A stretch of DNA of 64,000 nt, from assembly GCF_013409995.1 (NCBI RefSeq), contig NZ_JACCBX010000003.1, forward strand, positions 1-64,000, read 5' to 3'. The notes beneath the pieces are model-generated. The model was not told where the DNA came from and did not search any database. It saw only the letters and a list, made by a program, of their open reading frames with translations. The stretch is from Neobacillus driksii (GTDB taxonomy: Bacteria; Bacillota; Bacilli; Bacillales; Cytobacillaceae). Every line of letters begins with the position of its first letter. Within the stretch, counting starts at the first letter, position 1. This document shows, piece after piece, positions 18,299 to 26,493 of the stretch. A program made the position numbers and the translations under genes.

Positions 18299-18829
18299 TC
18301 AATCCAGTTCACCCTTATTTTTTAATTCAGTATCGATCAAGTCATCTAAACGCATAATACTTTGTTTTGCACGATCAAAATCAATGCTTCGATAATGGTG
18401 CATTCCACCCTCTTCCTCGTCTTTTTCATCCGCCCATTTTACAATTTGCTGCAGTGGTGTACGTACGATATCGTTCGATGGTAAAAATGAATCCGTATGA
18501 AACAGAATGGCTAGAGCAATACTCTTTGCCCTTACTGGATTTTCACCAAGGCGGATTAATAATTTGTGTGCTCTCTCCGCACCTTTTATCGGGTGTATAT
18601 CATTTTGTTTATATAAATCATAATCCCATTTTCCATTCTTATACCACGTGTAATGCCCCATATCATGCAAAAGCCCCGCCTTTGCGGCTGTATCAATATC
18701 CAGTTTATGTTCTTTAGCTAAATGAAAGGCATGATATGCAACAGCAATTGCATGGGCAATTCCAGAGCGATTCAAGTATTTTTGTGCAATATGATGTTCA
18801 AATATGTTAATTAACCTTACATCCCTCAT
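18299..18829 (-). CDS. HD-domain phosphohydrolase-like protein
   Basis: A 176-residue HD-superfamily protein. AIAVAYHAFHLAKEH, GLLHDMGHY and the later ILFHTDSF and WADEKDEEEG supply the H...HD...H...D metal ligands. Such proteins hydrolyse phosphate esters or nucleotides; the substrate is not evident. ATG 18829 follows GGAGGAG, and an upstream start at 18844 would overlap this RBS. It is monocistronic. Confidence 0.78.
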   Translation of the reverse strand: MRDVRLINIFEHHIAQKYLNRSGIAHAIAVAYHAFHLAKEHKLDIDTAAKAGLLHDMGHYTWYKNGKWDYDLYKQNDIHPIKGAERAHKLLIRLGENPVRAKSIALAILFHTDSFLPSNDIVRTPLQQIVKWADEKDEEEGGMHHYRSIDFDRAKQSIMRLDDLIDTELKNKGELD

Positions 18830-18927
18830 ATCAATCTCCTCCACTCCATGCAGTATGCTATTTTTTTATTATTCATTATATTATAAACATAAATCTAAGG
18901 CTACATATTTATTCACCCAAACTAATA

Positions 18928-18960
18928 AAAAAAGAAGCCTTCATCTTTAATGAAAGCCCC
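18928..18960 (-). terminator. Terminator of ltaS-like gene
   Basis: GGGGCTTTCAT and ATGAAGGCTTC (minus strand) form a hairpin followed by seven T residues. Confidence 0.8.
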
Positions 18961-18982
18961 ACTTTACTTTTATATTCATTTA

Positions 18983-21031
18983 TTATTCATTTGCAGTATC
19001 GGATGTTTTTATGCTTTCTGTTTCCGTCTCTGCTTCACTTGTACCTTCCAGAGAATCCGTACTATCAGTATCCGTTATACCTTCTGTTTCCTTTACCTCT
19101 TTTTTAGCTTTTGGAGCTAAATATTCGAGGTCATTTGGATTTATAGGAGTATATCCCTCAGGTTGATAAAAGCGTAAAAGGTCTTTATAAACAATTTCGT
19201 CAGATATTTGAAGCTCTGCAGCTGCTTTATCTGCTATTTCCTTACATGCGTTAGTACCTTCGAGTAATTCTCCCGTTACATTACTGTAGCATTTACCCTT
19301 GACCTGAACAATTTCAGGTGAAACAAAATCACCATTCCTAAATAAAGCCCAATTTCGGTGGTCTGGAGATAGTAAATCAGACCCAAGTTCCATATAATCT
19401 TTTGTATCAATTCCTAATAAGTGCAGGATTGTTGAACGAACGTCAGCCTGACCTCCATATTGCTGCTGAACTCCACCTTTTACTCCAGGAACATGAATAA
19501 ATAAAGGAACGCGCTGTAAGCCAGTATTTAACGTTGGAGTGATTTCCTCAACTCCAAGTACTTTTGCCATCGCTTCGTTGTGATTTTCCGAAATACCGTA
19601 ATGGTCCCCATACATGACAATAACAGTATTATCGTATAAACCTGATGCTTTCAGGTCATTAAAGAACTGTTCAATCGCTTCATCCATATAATGTGCTGCT
19701 TGGAAATACTGGTCAACTACTTTGTCGCCTGTGTCGCCCGCAGGAAACTCAGTATCCTCAGGGTCCATTTCAAATGGAAAATGGTTTGAAAGAGTTAAAA
19801 ACTTTGTATAGAACGGCTGTGGTAAGCTCTTAAGTAATGGCATTGATTCAGTAAAGAATGGCTTATCCTTTAAACCGTAATTCTTAGTATTTTCATCAGT
19901 CATATTGTAATATTCCGCGTCAAAAAATTGATCGTATCCTAATGCCTTGTACATCACATTTCGGTTCCAGAATGTTTTATAATTTCCATGGAACGAAGCG
20001 GAATAGTAACCATTACCTTTTAAAATCGCCGGCATAGCCTGGTAGGTATTTTGTGCTTTATTGACAAATACAGCACCTTGAGCCATTGGGTATAATCCAT
20101 TTTCCATCAAGAATTCTGCATCTGATGTCTTTCCTTGACCAGTTTGATGAAAGAAATTCTCAAAATAAAAGGCTTCATTCCCATGTACTAAGGAATTCAA
20201 GAAAGGTGTTACTTCCTGTCCATCTGGCATTTTATAATCAATTGCAAAGCTCTGGAGTGATTCCATTGCAATATATACTACGTTCATTCCCTTGGCCTTA
20301 CCAAAATATTCAGGGTTAGGTGCTGTGAAATTAGCTTTCCGGTAATTCTCAACATCTGTAATGTCACTGCTGTCTGCAAGTGCGCGCTGACCTGAAGATT
20401 TAATGTTTTGAATGACATCATAGATGGTAAAGTTATAGGCACCCAAATATTTGACTAAGTAATTTCGATCAAATGAACGACTCAAAAGCTGTGGACGATC
20501 CTTTTCAGCCAAACCAAGATTAAATAAGAAAACAGTGACTGCAAATAATAAGACCACTTTAAATGACCTTTTATGTTCCACCACAGCCTTCTTAAAGACA
20601 GTGGCAGCAAGAATAATTAAAATAAAGAAATCCAAGAAGTATAAGAAGTCAAATGGAGACATTAGGGAGAGAGCACTATCTCCCAATTGTCCTGCATTGG
20701 TTTTCGTTGACATCAATACCGGAACCGTAATAAAGTCGCTAAAGAATCTGTAATAAGCGATATTCGCGTACAATAAAAACGACAGAATAAAGTTCATTAC
20801 AATCAATACTAATTTCATACGCTTTTTGAAAAGTAATGCTAAACCAAAAAAGAACAATGCTGAACTTAGCGGGTTAATGAATAAAAGGAACTTTTGTAGG
20901 TTATTATCAATTCCAAGTGTGAATTCAATTTGATAAGCTGCATAGGTTTTTAGCCAGAATAAAACAACAGCAATTGCAAAGAAAGCAATCGATCCATTAT
21001 TTTTTATTTTAGGCAGTTTAATCTTTTTCAT
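18983..21031 (-). CDS. ltaS: Lipoteichoic acid synthase family protein (LtaS-like)
   Basis: A 682-residue polyglycerolphosphate synthase. Five N-terminal membrane segments (residues about 15-215) are followed by an extracellular sulfatase-fold domain. HQTGQGKTSDAEFLMENGLY contains the catalytic Thr of the GKTSDxE motif, and MYGDHYGISENHNEAM carries metal ligands. A processing-like ALADSS site lies between the two parts. The C-terminus has an acidic Ser/Thr/Glu-rich tail. B. subtilis has several paralogues (LtaS, YfnI, YqgS, YvgJ), so the exact orthologue is uncertain. Confidence 0.85.
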   Translation of the reverse strand: MKKIKLPKIKNNGSIAFFAIAVVLFWLKTYAAYQIEFTLGIDNNLQKFLLFINPLSSALFFFGLALLFKKRMKLVLIVMNFILSFLLYANIAYYRFFSDFITVPVLMSTKTNAGQLGDSALSLMSPFDFLYFLDFFILIILAATVFKKAVVEHKRSFKVVLLFAVTVFLFNLGLAEKDRPQLLSRSFDRNYLVKYLGAYNFTIYDVIQNIKSSGQRALADSSDITDVENYRKANFTAPNPEYFGKAKGMNVVYIAMESLQSFAIDYKMPDGQEVTPFLNSLVHGNEAFYFENFFHQTGQGKTSDAEFLMENGLYPMAQGAVFVNKAQNTYQAMPAILKGNGYYSASFHGNYKTFWNRNVMYKALGYDQFFDAEYYNMTDENTKNYGLKDKPFFTESMPLLKSLPQPFYTKFLTLSNHFPFEMDPEDTEFPAGDTGDKVVDQYFQAAHYMDEAIEQFFNDLKASGLYDNTVIVMYGDHYGISENHNEAMAKVLGVEEITPTLNTGLQRVPLFIHVPGVKGGVQQQYGGQADVRSTILHLLGIDTKDYMELGSDLLSPDHRNWALFRNGDFVSPEIVQVKGKCYSNVTGELLEGTNACKEIADKAAAELQISDEIVYKDLLRFYQPEGYTPINPNDLEYLAPKAKKEVKETEGITDTDSTDSLEGTSEAETETESIKTSDTANE

Positions 21032-21049
21032 TTCTATTTCTCCTCTCAC

Positions 21050-21481
21050 TTACCAATGACCCTTCGGTAAACGAACCTCAATAACTATAACATATTTCTA
21101 TAAAAATAAAAACATAACCCTTCCCATTAATACCCAATTTTCTTTCGTCAATTTTCACAATAGTTGGGTATTAAATTATTATTACGATAAGCTTGGTCAA
21201 TTTAATCTGAAAGCTTAAAATTTATCATGATATGAACTTCTTTTATATAAGACGGTTAGAAGCTCATTAAGTTTCATTTTTTTAGGAGGGATCTTTTTCT
21301 AAGTAATCATAAACCGTAAGTTTAGGGCATGCAATATGATTTTAGTCTTATCTTTTACAGAATATAATACAAGCTATCCTTTTAGAACTATTTATAATGG
21401 AGAAAAGCGGTTACATTTTATACGAATTAAATTCCACATAAAGGTAAAAATAAAATGACAATGAAAAGAGGAGTGAAAGAA
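21050..21481. other. Intergenic region with an inverted repeat
   Basis: About 430 bp of AT-rich sequence between divergent ltaS-like and sspH genes. It contains TTAATACCCAA (21127-21137) and its exact inverse TTGGGTATTAA (21164-21174), 26 bp apart. No gene or known RNA was recognised. Confidence 0.5.
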
Positions 21482-21661
21482 ATGAATGTTAATCGTGTAA
21501 AGCAAATTCTGTCGTCTTCTGCAGATATTGAAGTGAAATATAATGGAGCATCCGTCTGGATTGATCAATTAAATGAGGATGGAAGAACCGCAACTGTTCA
21601 TCTGAGAGGCCCTCTTGAAGAACGTACGACCGTGGAAATTGGAGAACTTATCGAAGAATAA
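21482..21661 (+). CDS. sspH: H-type small acid-soluble spore protein
   Basis: A 59-residue SASP-H family protein. MNVNRVKQILSSSADIEVKY, the VWIDQLNED segment and the terminal TTVEIGELIEE match the family pattern of SspH. It is probably made in the forespore. The ATG at 21482 follows AGAGGAGTGAAAG, which is better than the longer frame at 21455. A strong terminator follows. Confidence 0.85.
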   Translation: MNVNRVKQILSSSADIEVKYNGASVWIDQLNEDGRTATVHLRGPLEERTTVEIGELIEE

Positions 21662-21663
21662 AA

Positions 21664-21699
21664 ATACCACCACCTTTCTTTAAAGGTGGGGTATTTTTT
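21664..21699 (+). terminator. Terminator of sspH
   Basis: AATACCACCACCTTT and AAAGGTGGGGTATT form a hairpin followed by a T run. Confidence 0.85.
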
Positions 21700-21720
21700 T
21701 ATATGCCAGTCCAATTCTGC

Positions 21721-21873
21721 CTAAATCATGTCTTCATTTTCCTTATCTATGTCTCTTGGCTGAGGTTTAACTTGTTGATCAAAACCTTTACTAAGGACCT
21801 CTCTTGTATTTGTGCCTACGTCTACTTTGGTATTAGACTTAGGAAGCTGACTTAATTCCTTACCTCTTGGCAT
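21721..21873 (-). CDS. Small hydrophilic protein (50 residues)
   Basis: A short gene with an ATG preceded by AAGGGGTGAAGAC. The product begins MPRGKELSQLPKSNTKVDVG and is very polar, with no hydrophobic segment. It looks like the minor spore-associated or YfhD-like small proteins common in spore formers, but I do not recognise a specific family. It lies convergent to sspH. Confidence 0.6.
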   Translation of the reverse strand: MPRGKELSQLPKSNTKVDVGTNTREVLSKGFDQQVKPQPRDIDKENEDMI

Positions 21874-21960
21874 TGTCTTCACCCCTTATAGTTAAAATGT
21901 TCAAGGTGCGAGCAAATTAATCAACCAAATATTATGAAGGATCTTACATGTATCATAGTA

Positions 21961-21990
21961 AAGAAACCACCCTTTAAGGTTGGTCTCTTT
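21961..21990 (-). terminator. Terminator of the acyl-CoA dehydrogenase gene
   Basis: AAGAGACCAACCTT and AAGGGTGGTTTCTT (minus strand) form a hairpin followed by a short T run. Confidence 0.7.
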
Positions 21991-21997
21991 ACTACTT

Positions 21998-23146
21998 TCA
22001 TATATCCTGGATAGCAGTATTTGCTAAGAGTTGGATGGTCATGTCATCCATCGGGGGGTTGTGAAGTCCTGCTCTGACATCTCGATAGTACCGCTGCAGA
22101 GGATTTTTTAAAGATAAACTTCTCGCTCCCACTAATCTCATTGCCAAATCCACTACTGCGATGGCATTATTCGTAACCGTTAATTTTGCAGCTCCTAAAG
22201 TAGGACCCATCTTCGCTCTGCTCTGTTCTTCAGATTCATCCCATTGCTTCGCTACAGCTTGTAAGAAATACTCTGATTCGATCAACTTCAATTCCATCTC
22301 CCCTATTTTTTGTCGAACGTTGGGTAAATCTATAATGGTGCCCTCGACACTATTAGGAGAATATTTTAACGCAAATTCAATCGCATATTTTTTTGCTGCT
22401 TTTGCAATTCCTAGATAGCAAGCTGGAATATGCAGGAGCCAGCCACTTGCTTTCTTCCCATCCATTCCAATCTGTTCCACAAAATATTCTTCAGGAACAG
22501 ATACATTTTGCAAGATTAAATCATGACTTCCTGTTCCCCTCAGGGCAATACTATCCCACGTTTCTTCAATCAAAATCCCCTTTGCAGATCTGGGGATAAG
22601 GAAGTTTCCTACCTGCTTTGTATCTGTTAAAGTGGCACTAACAATGAAATAATCTAAAACAGGTGCCATTGTAGTAAAGGTTTTTCTACCTTTTATAATC
22701 CACTGATTTCCTTCTTTATGTGCAGTGGTTTCAGGTCTGCCACCTCGGGTTGGACTTCCTGTTCTCGGCTCTGTAGCTGCACTATTGATTAAAGAACCAT
22801 TTAAAACGTCGTCACAGATCTTTTTAAAAATACTTTCATTCCAAGAATTTTTTTCTGAGAGGTTTTTGATAATCCCCATATGCCAGCCAATGGATAAGGC
22901 AGTTGCTCCGTCCCCCTCAGCAATTTTTTCTTGAAAACGTAGCATGTCATATAGTGAAATTTCTTTCCCGCCATACTTCTTTGGAACAGTTAACGAGGTA
23001 TAACCCGTATCTTTTAAATCTTGAATATTCTTAAATGGGAAACTTCCATCGATATCAACCTGATGAGCTCTTGAGAAAAATCGTTTTGATAGATTATTCA
23101 TCAGCTCTAACTGTTCATCAAATGTTTCTTTTTCTTGAAATTTCAT
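21998..23146 (-). CDS. Acyl-CoA dehydrogenase family protein
   Basis: A 382-residue flavoprotein of the acyl-CoA dehydrogenase superfamily. NSAATEPRTGSPTRGG and WIIKGRKTFTTMAPVLDYF are FAD/substrate-binding motifs of the middle domain; the C-terminal helical bundle ends with LVGARSLSLKNPLQRYYRDV. The usual catalytic Glu is not obvious to me, and the sequence is also compatible with the DszC/monooxygenase-like branch. ATG 23146 follows GGAGGGGG. It is divergent from narK-PAS, with no functional link evident. Confidence 0.8.
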   Translation of the reverse strand: MKFQEKETFDEQLELMNNLSKRFFSRAHQVDIDGSFPFKNIQDLKDTGYTSLTVPKKYGGKEISLYDMLRFQEKIAEGDGATALSIGWHMGIIKNLSEKNSWNESIFKKICDDVLNGSLINSAATEPRTGSPTRGGRPETTAHKEGNQWIIKGRKTFTTMAPVLDYFIVSATLTDTKQVGNFLIPRSAKGILIEETWDSIALRGTGSHDLILQNVSVPEEYFVEQIGMDGKKASGWLLHIPACYLGIAKAAKKYAIEFALKYSPNSVEGTIIDLPNVRQKIGEMELKLIESEYFLQAVAKQWDESEEQSRAKMGPTLGAAKLTVTNNAIAVVDLAMRLVGARSLSLKNPLQRYYRDVRAGLHNPPMDDMTIQLLANTAIQDI

Positions 23147-23277
23147 AAAATCCCCCTCCGAACTATACATGTAATAACGATTAACCTTCCATATATATAA
23201 TGATTTGAGTATGATATTACACGAATGAGGAGTTTTTTTCCATTTTAAAAGAATTTAATACTATATTAATAGTTTAG

Positions 23278-23318
23278 TGTGATAACTCACAGTTAAATAT
23301 CGAAAATTGTTTTATAAT
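23278..23318 (+). promoter_or_regulatory. Promoter of narK-PAS with TGTGA-N4-TCACA palindrome
   Basis: TGTGATAACTCACA (23278-23291) lies upstream of a TATAAT (23313-23318), which puts the palindrome centre about 40 bp upstream of the expected start site. The position is that of a class II activator, but the spacing is 4 bp, not the 6 bp of an Fnr box. Confidence 0.5.
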
Positions 23319-23421
23319 ACACTGAGAAAAATTTTCCGAATTGTCTATTTGTATGAAAAAATCCGGTTGTATAGCATTAATGGAAATACTACACTTATTG
23401 GAAATAAAGGGGGGATTCCAA

Positions 23422-24921
23422 ATGTCTCAAGGTGCAAAACAATTATATCTTCAAACTACAAGCCTTGTGGCCGGTTTTATGGTCTGGGTGCTAATTTCCT
23501 CACTCATGCCTTACATTCAAGCAGATATCAATCTATCATCAACTCAAATATCTTTGGCAACTGCAATACCAGTAATTCTTGGGTCTTTGTTAAGAGTTCC
23601 GATTGGTTATTGGACAAATCGATTTGGTGCTAGGTCAATATTTTCAATTAGTTTTATTATTTTATTGTTGCCAATTGGGATTCTAAGTACTGCTAATTCG
23701 TTATTTATGTTAATTTTGGGCGGATTGATGCTTGGTATTGGCGGAGCAGTATTTTCTATCGGCGTTACTTCACTGCCCAAATATTATCCAAAAGAAAAAC
23801 ATGGCTTTATTAATGGAATTTATGGTGCTGGTAACATCGGAACTGCACTTACATCGTTTGCTTCACCTGTTCTAGCAAATGCGTTTGGATGGAGAACAAC
23901 GATTCAAATATTCCTTGTTGTTGTTTTAGTCTTTGCTATTTTGAATTTTCTTTTTGGTGATAAGAATGAGAGAAAAGTTAACAATCCATTAACGGACCAA
24001 ATTAAAGAAGTTTATAAAAATGAAAAGTTATGGTTTTTAAGTTTATTTTATTTCATCACGTTCGGTTCGTTCGTAGCATTTACGATCTATTTGCCTTCAT
24101 TCCTAGTCAATCATTTTGACTTGGAGAAAGTCGATGCCGGATTACGTACTGCTGGCTTTATTGCTTTGGCTACTGTATTTCGTCCAGTCGGAGGGTGGCT
24201 TGGAGATAAATTAAATCCTTTTTTTATCTTAATGGGTGTCTTCACCGGATTGACTTTTGCCGGTTTTCTATTGGCCTTTACTCCATCACTGCCCATCTAT
24301 TCGTTTGGATGTTTATTCGTAGCTATTTGTGCAGGACTTGGGAATGGAACAATTTTTAAATTAGTTCCTTTATATTTTTCGAAACAAGCAGGAATCGTAA
24401 ATGGTATTGTCTCTGCAATGGGCGGGCTTGGAGGCTTTTTCCCCCCCATCATTTTGACTATTCTCTTTAATTGGACTGGACATTATGCTATCGGTTTTAT
24501 GTCGCTTTCAGAGTTTTCATTAGCTAGTTCAATATTAGTCGTCTGGCTCTACTTTCGTGAAAAACAGGACATTTCCGCAAAAATTGTCAATAATGCTACT
24601 GACGGAATAACTGTTACGGATAAAAATGGAATTATTCAAAGCGTGAACCCCGCTTTTACCAAAATTACCGGATACAAAATGGATGAGGTGATAGGTAAAA
24701 CACCTAGTGTCCTTCAATCAGGAGAACATGATAATGCTTTTTATAAAAAAATGTGGGATAGTTTGATTAATGCAGGCTACTGGGAAGGATTCATTTGGAA
24801 CAAACGAAAAAATCAAGAAATCTATCAAGAATGGTTAACCATTACCGCAATTAGAGATGACAGTGGTGAAACAAAGAATTATGTTGCTATGTTTCATGAA
24901 GTGGATGACCAAAAGAAATAA
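23422..24921 (+). CDS. NarK-type MFS transporter with C-terminal PAS domain
   Basis: A 499-residue protein. Residues 1 to about 385 form a 12-segment MFS transporter of the nitrate/nitrite porter group; RVPIGYWTNRFGARS, GIYGAGNIGTALTSFASPV and RPVGGWLGDKLNP are typical. Residues about 390-495 form a PAS domain (ISAKIVNNATDGITVTDKNG, then PAFTKITGYKMDEVIGKTPS) that ends at the stop with no kinase or cyclase domain. ATG 23422 follows GGGGGGA; longer frames lack an RBS. It is followed by a second narK, so sensing of respiratory conditions is a plausible role for the PAS domain. Confidence 0.88.
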   Translation: MSQGAKQLYLQTTSLVAGFMVWVLISSLMPYIQADINLSSTQISLATAIPVILGSLLRVPIGYWTNRFGARSIFSISFIILLLPIGILSTANSLFMLILGGLMLGIGGAVFSIGVTSLPKYYPKEKHGFINGIYGAGNIGTALTSFASPVLANAFGWRTTIQIFLVVVLVFAILNFLFGDKNERKVNNPLTDQIKEVYKNEKLWFLSLFYFITFGSFVAFTIYLPSFLVNHFDLEKVDAGLRTAGFIALATVFRPVGGWLGDKLNPFFILMGVFTGLTFAGFLLAFTPSLPIYSFGCLFVAICAGLGNGTIFKLVPLYFSKQAGIVNGIVSAMGGLGGFFPPIILTILFNWTGHYAIGFMSLSEFSLASSILVVWLYFREKQDISAKIVNNATDGITVTDKNGIIQSVNPAFTKITGYKMDEVIGKTPSVLQSGEHDNAFYKKMWDSLINAGYWEGFIWNKRKNQEIYQEWLTITAIRDDSGETKNYVAMFHEVDDQKK

Positions 24922-24950
24922 GACCTTCATCGGAGGGTCTATTTTTATCA
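24921..24950 (+). terminator. Weak terminator after narK-PAS
   Basis: AGACCTTC and GGAGGGTCT form a short hairpin followed by ATTTTTAT. Confidence 0.55.
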
Positions 24951-25026
24951 AAAAAAATGCAGATTCAGCGAAAATTATTACAACTTTTTGACTTTCACCC
25001 TAAGTTCACAGTTCCTTCACTATTTT

Positions 25027-25042
25027 TGTGACGTTCGTCACA
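25027..25042. promoter_or_regulatory. Fnr box upstream of narK
   Basis: TGTGACGTTCGTCACA is an exact match to the TGTGA-N6-TCACA consensus used by Bacillus Fnr. It is centred about 41 bp upstream of the start site predicted from the TATAGT element at 25065-25070. The flanks extend the palindrome (TTTT/AAAA). Confidence 0.85.
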
Positions 25043-25064
25043 AAAATGATGTTAGCATGTGTTT

Positions 25065-25070
25065 TATAGT
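25065..25070 (+). promoter_or_regulatory. -10 element of narK
   Basis: TATAGT lies 22 bp after the Fnr box. There is no good -35 sequence, as is usual for promoters activated from a -41.5 site. Confidence 0.6.
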
Positions 25071-25125
25071 GAATACACAAAGAACATCCACTTTTAAAAA
25101 ATGTGGATTTAGGGGAGAGATAAAT

Positions 25126-26427
25126 ATGGCACGAATTAATTATTGGAATCCTGAGGATGAAAAGTTTTGGAACTCAGAAGGAAAAAAACATGCAAAGCGG
25201 AATCTATGGATTTCTGTTCCATCATTAATGCTGGCGTTTATTGTTTGGCAGATTTGGTCTGTGGTGGCAATAAGACTCAATGATATTGGCTTTGCTTTTA
25301 CAGATGAACAACTATTCACACTAGCAGCGATACCAGGTCTTGTCGGTGCAACCCTTCGATTTGTTTATACTTTTGCAGTCGGTTCCATTGGCGGTAAAAA
25401 CTGGACAGTCATTTCAACAGGCGTTTTAGCTATTCCTGCTATTGGTATTGGATTCGCGGTACAAAATCCGGATACACCTTTTTCAATTATGTTATTGTTA
25501 GCAGCACTTTGTGGACTCGGTGGAGGGAACTTCTCATCATCCTCTGCAAATATTAGCTTTTTCTTTCCGAAAAAAGAAAAAGGTACTGCTTTAGGTATTA
25601 ACGGCGGTTTAGGAAACATGGGTGTTTCTGTTGTACAATTTGTCACACCATTAATCGTTACAACTGGTGCTTTCGCATTTGCTGGTAAAGGTCAAGTATT
25701 AGCAAACGGTCAACAAATATGGTTACAAAATGCTGCATTCATCTGGGTCATCCCTATCGTGATTATGACATTACTGGCTTACTTTAAAATGGATAATGTT
25801 CCAGGTGCTAAACAATCAGTAGCTGATCAATTTGTAATTGTAAAACGTAAACACACTTGGATTATGACAGTACTTTATATTGCAACATTCGGTTCATTTA
25901 TTGGCTACTCAGCGGCTTTCCCGCTTTTATTGAAGTCACAGTTCCCTGAATATATCTCACTTGCCTTCCTTGGTGCCTTAGTTGCAGCTGCAGCAAGACC
26001 TGTTGGAGGCTGGATGGCTGATAAATTCGGTGGAGTTCGAGTAACAGCTTATGTGTTTGTTGTAATGGCCATTGGTGCAATAGGCGTTATTTACTTCTTA
26101 AACCTTAATGAGTTTGCTGGTTTCTTAGGATCATTCCTTGTTCTATTCCTAGCTTCAGGTATTGGTTCAGGTTCAACATTCCAAATGATTCCAACCATAT
26201 TCATCCCTAAAGAAGCTGCACCTGTGATTGGTTTCTCTGCTGCATTTGCAGCTTATGGATCTTTCTTAATTCCTAAACTTTTTGGATGGAGTATTAATAC
26301 AACAGGTTCTTACGTAACAGCATTCTATTTCTTCATTGGTTTCTATGTCATTGCGTTTGCACTAAACTATTTCTACTACCAAAGAAAAAACACAGAAGTT
26401 AAGCAATTGGTTAAACAAGCCGGATAA
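25126..26427 (+). CDS. narK: Nitrate/nitrite MFS transporter NarK
   Basis: A 433-residue 12-segment MFS protein. GGGNFSSSSANISFFFPKKEKG and GINGGLGNMGVSVVQFVTP are the two nitrate signature regions of the NNP family, with arginines in ATLRFVYTF and AAARPVGGW at positions used for anion binding. It takes up nitrate and/or exports nitrite. ATG 25126 follows GGGGAGAG; the longer frame from 24988 would run through the promoter and Fnr box. No nar reductase genes are in the window. Confidence 0.92.
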   Translation: MARINYWNPEDEKFWNSEGKKHAKRNLWISVPSLMLAFIVWQIWSVVAIRLNDIGFAFTDEQLFTLAAIPGLVGATLRFVYTFAVGSIGGKNWTVISTGVLAIPAIGIGFAVQNPDTPFSIMLLLAALCGLGGGNFSSSSANISFFFPKKEKGTALGINGGLGNMGVSVVQFVTPLIVTTGAFAFAGKGQVLANGQQIWLQNAAFIWVIPIVIMTLLAYFKMDNVPGAKQSVADQFVIVKRKHTWIMTVLYIATFGSFIGYSAAFPLLLKSQFPEYISLAFLGALVAAAARPVGGWMADKFGGVRVTAYVFVVMAIGAIGVIYFLNLNEFAGFLGSFLVLFLASGIGSGSTFQMIPTIFIPKEAAPVIGFSAAFAAYGSFLIPKLFGWSINTTGSYVTAFYFFIGFYVIAFALNYFYYQRKNTEVKQLVKQAG

Positions 26428-26450
26428 TCCCCGGCTTGTTTTCCTTTTTT
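26414..26450 (+). terminator. Terminator overlapping the narK stop codon
   Basis: AACAAGCCGG and CCGGCTTGTT are perfect arms enclosing the stop codon, followed by a T-rich run. Confidence 0.8.
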
Positions 26451-26460
26451 GTTCTATATA

Positions 26461-26489
26461 AAAAGCACGGAAAATTCATTCCGCGCCTT
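26461..26489 (-). terminator. Terminator of fdhF
   Basis: AAGGCGCGGAA and TTCCGTGCTT (minus strand) form a hairpin followed by a T run, immediately after the fdhF stop. Confidence 0.75.
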
Positions 26490-26493
26490 CTGT

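Noticed and set aside
24988..25125. N-terminal extension of NarK
   Set aside because: It would cover the Fnr box and -10 element, and residues before the ATG at 25126 are not transporter-like.
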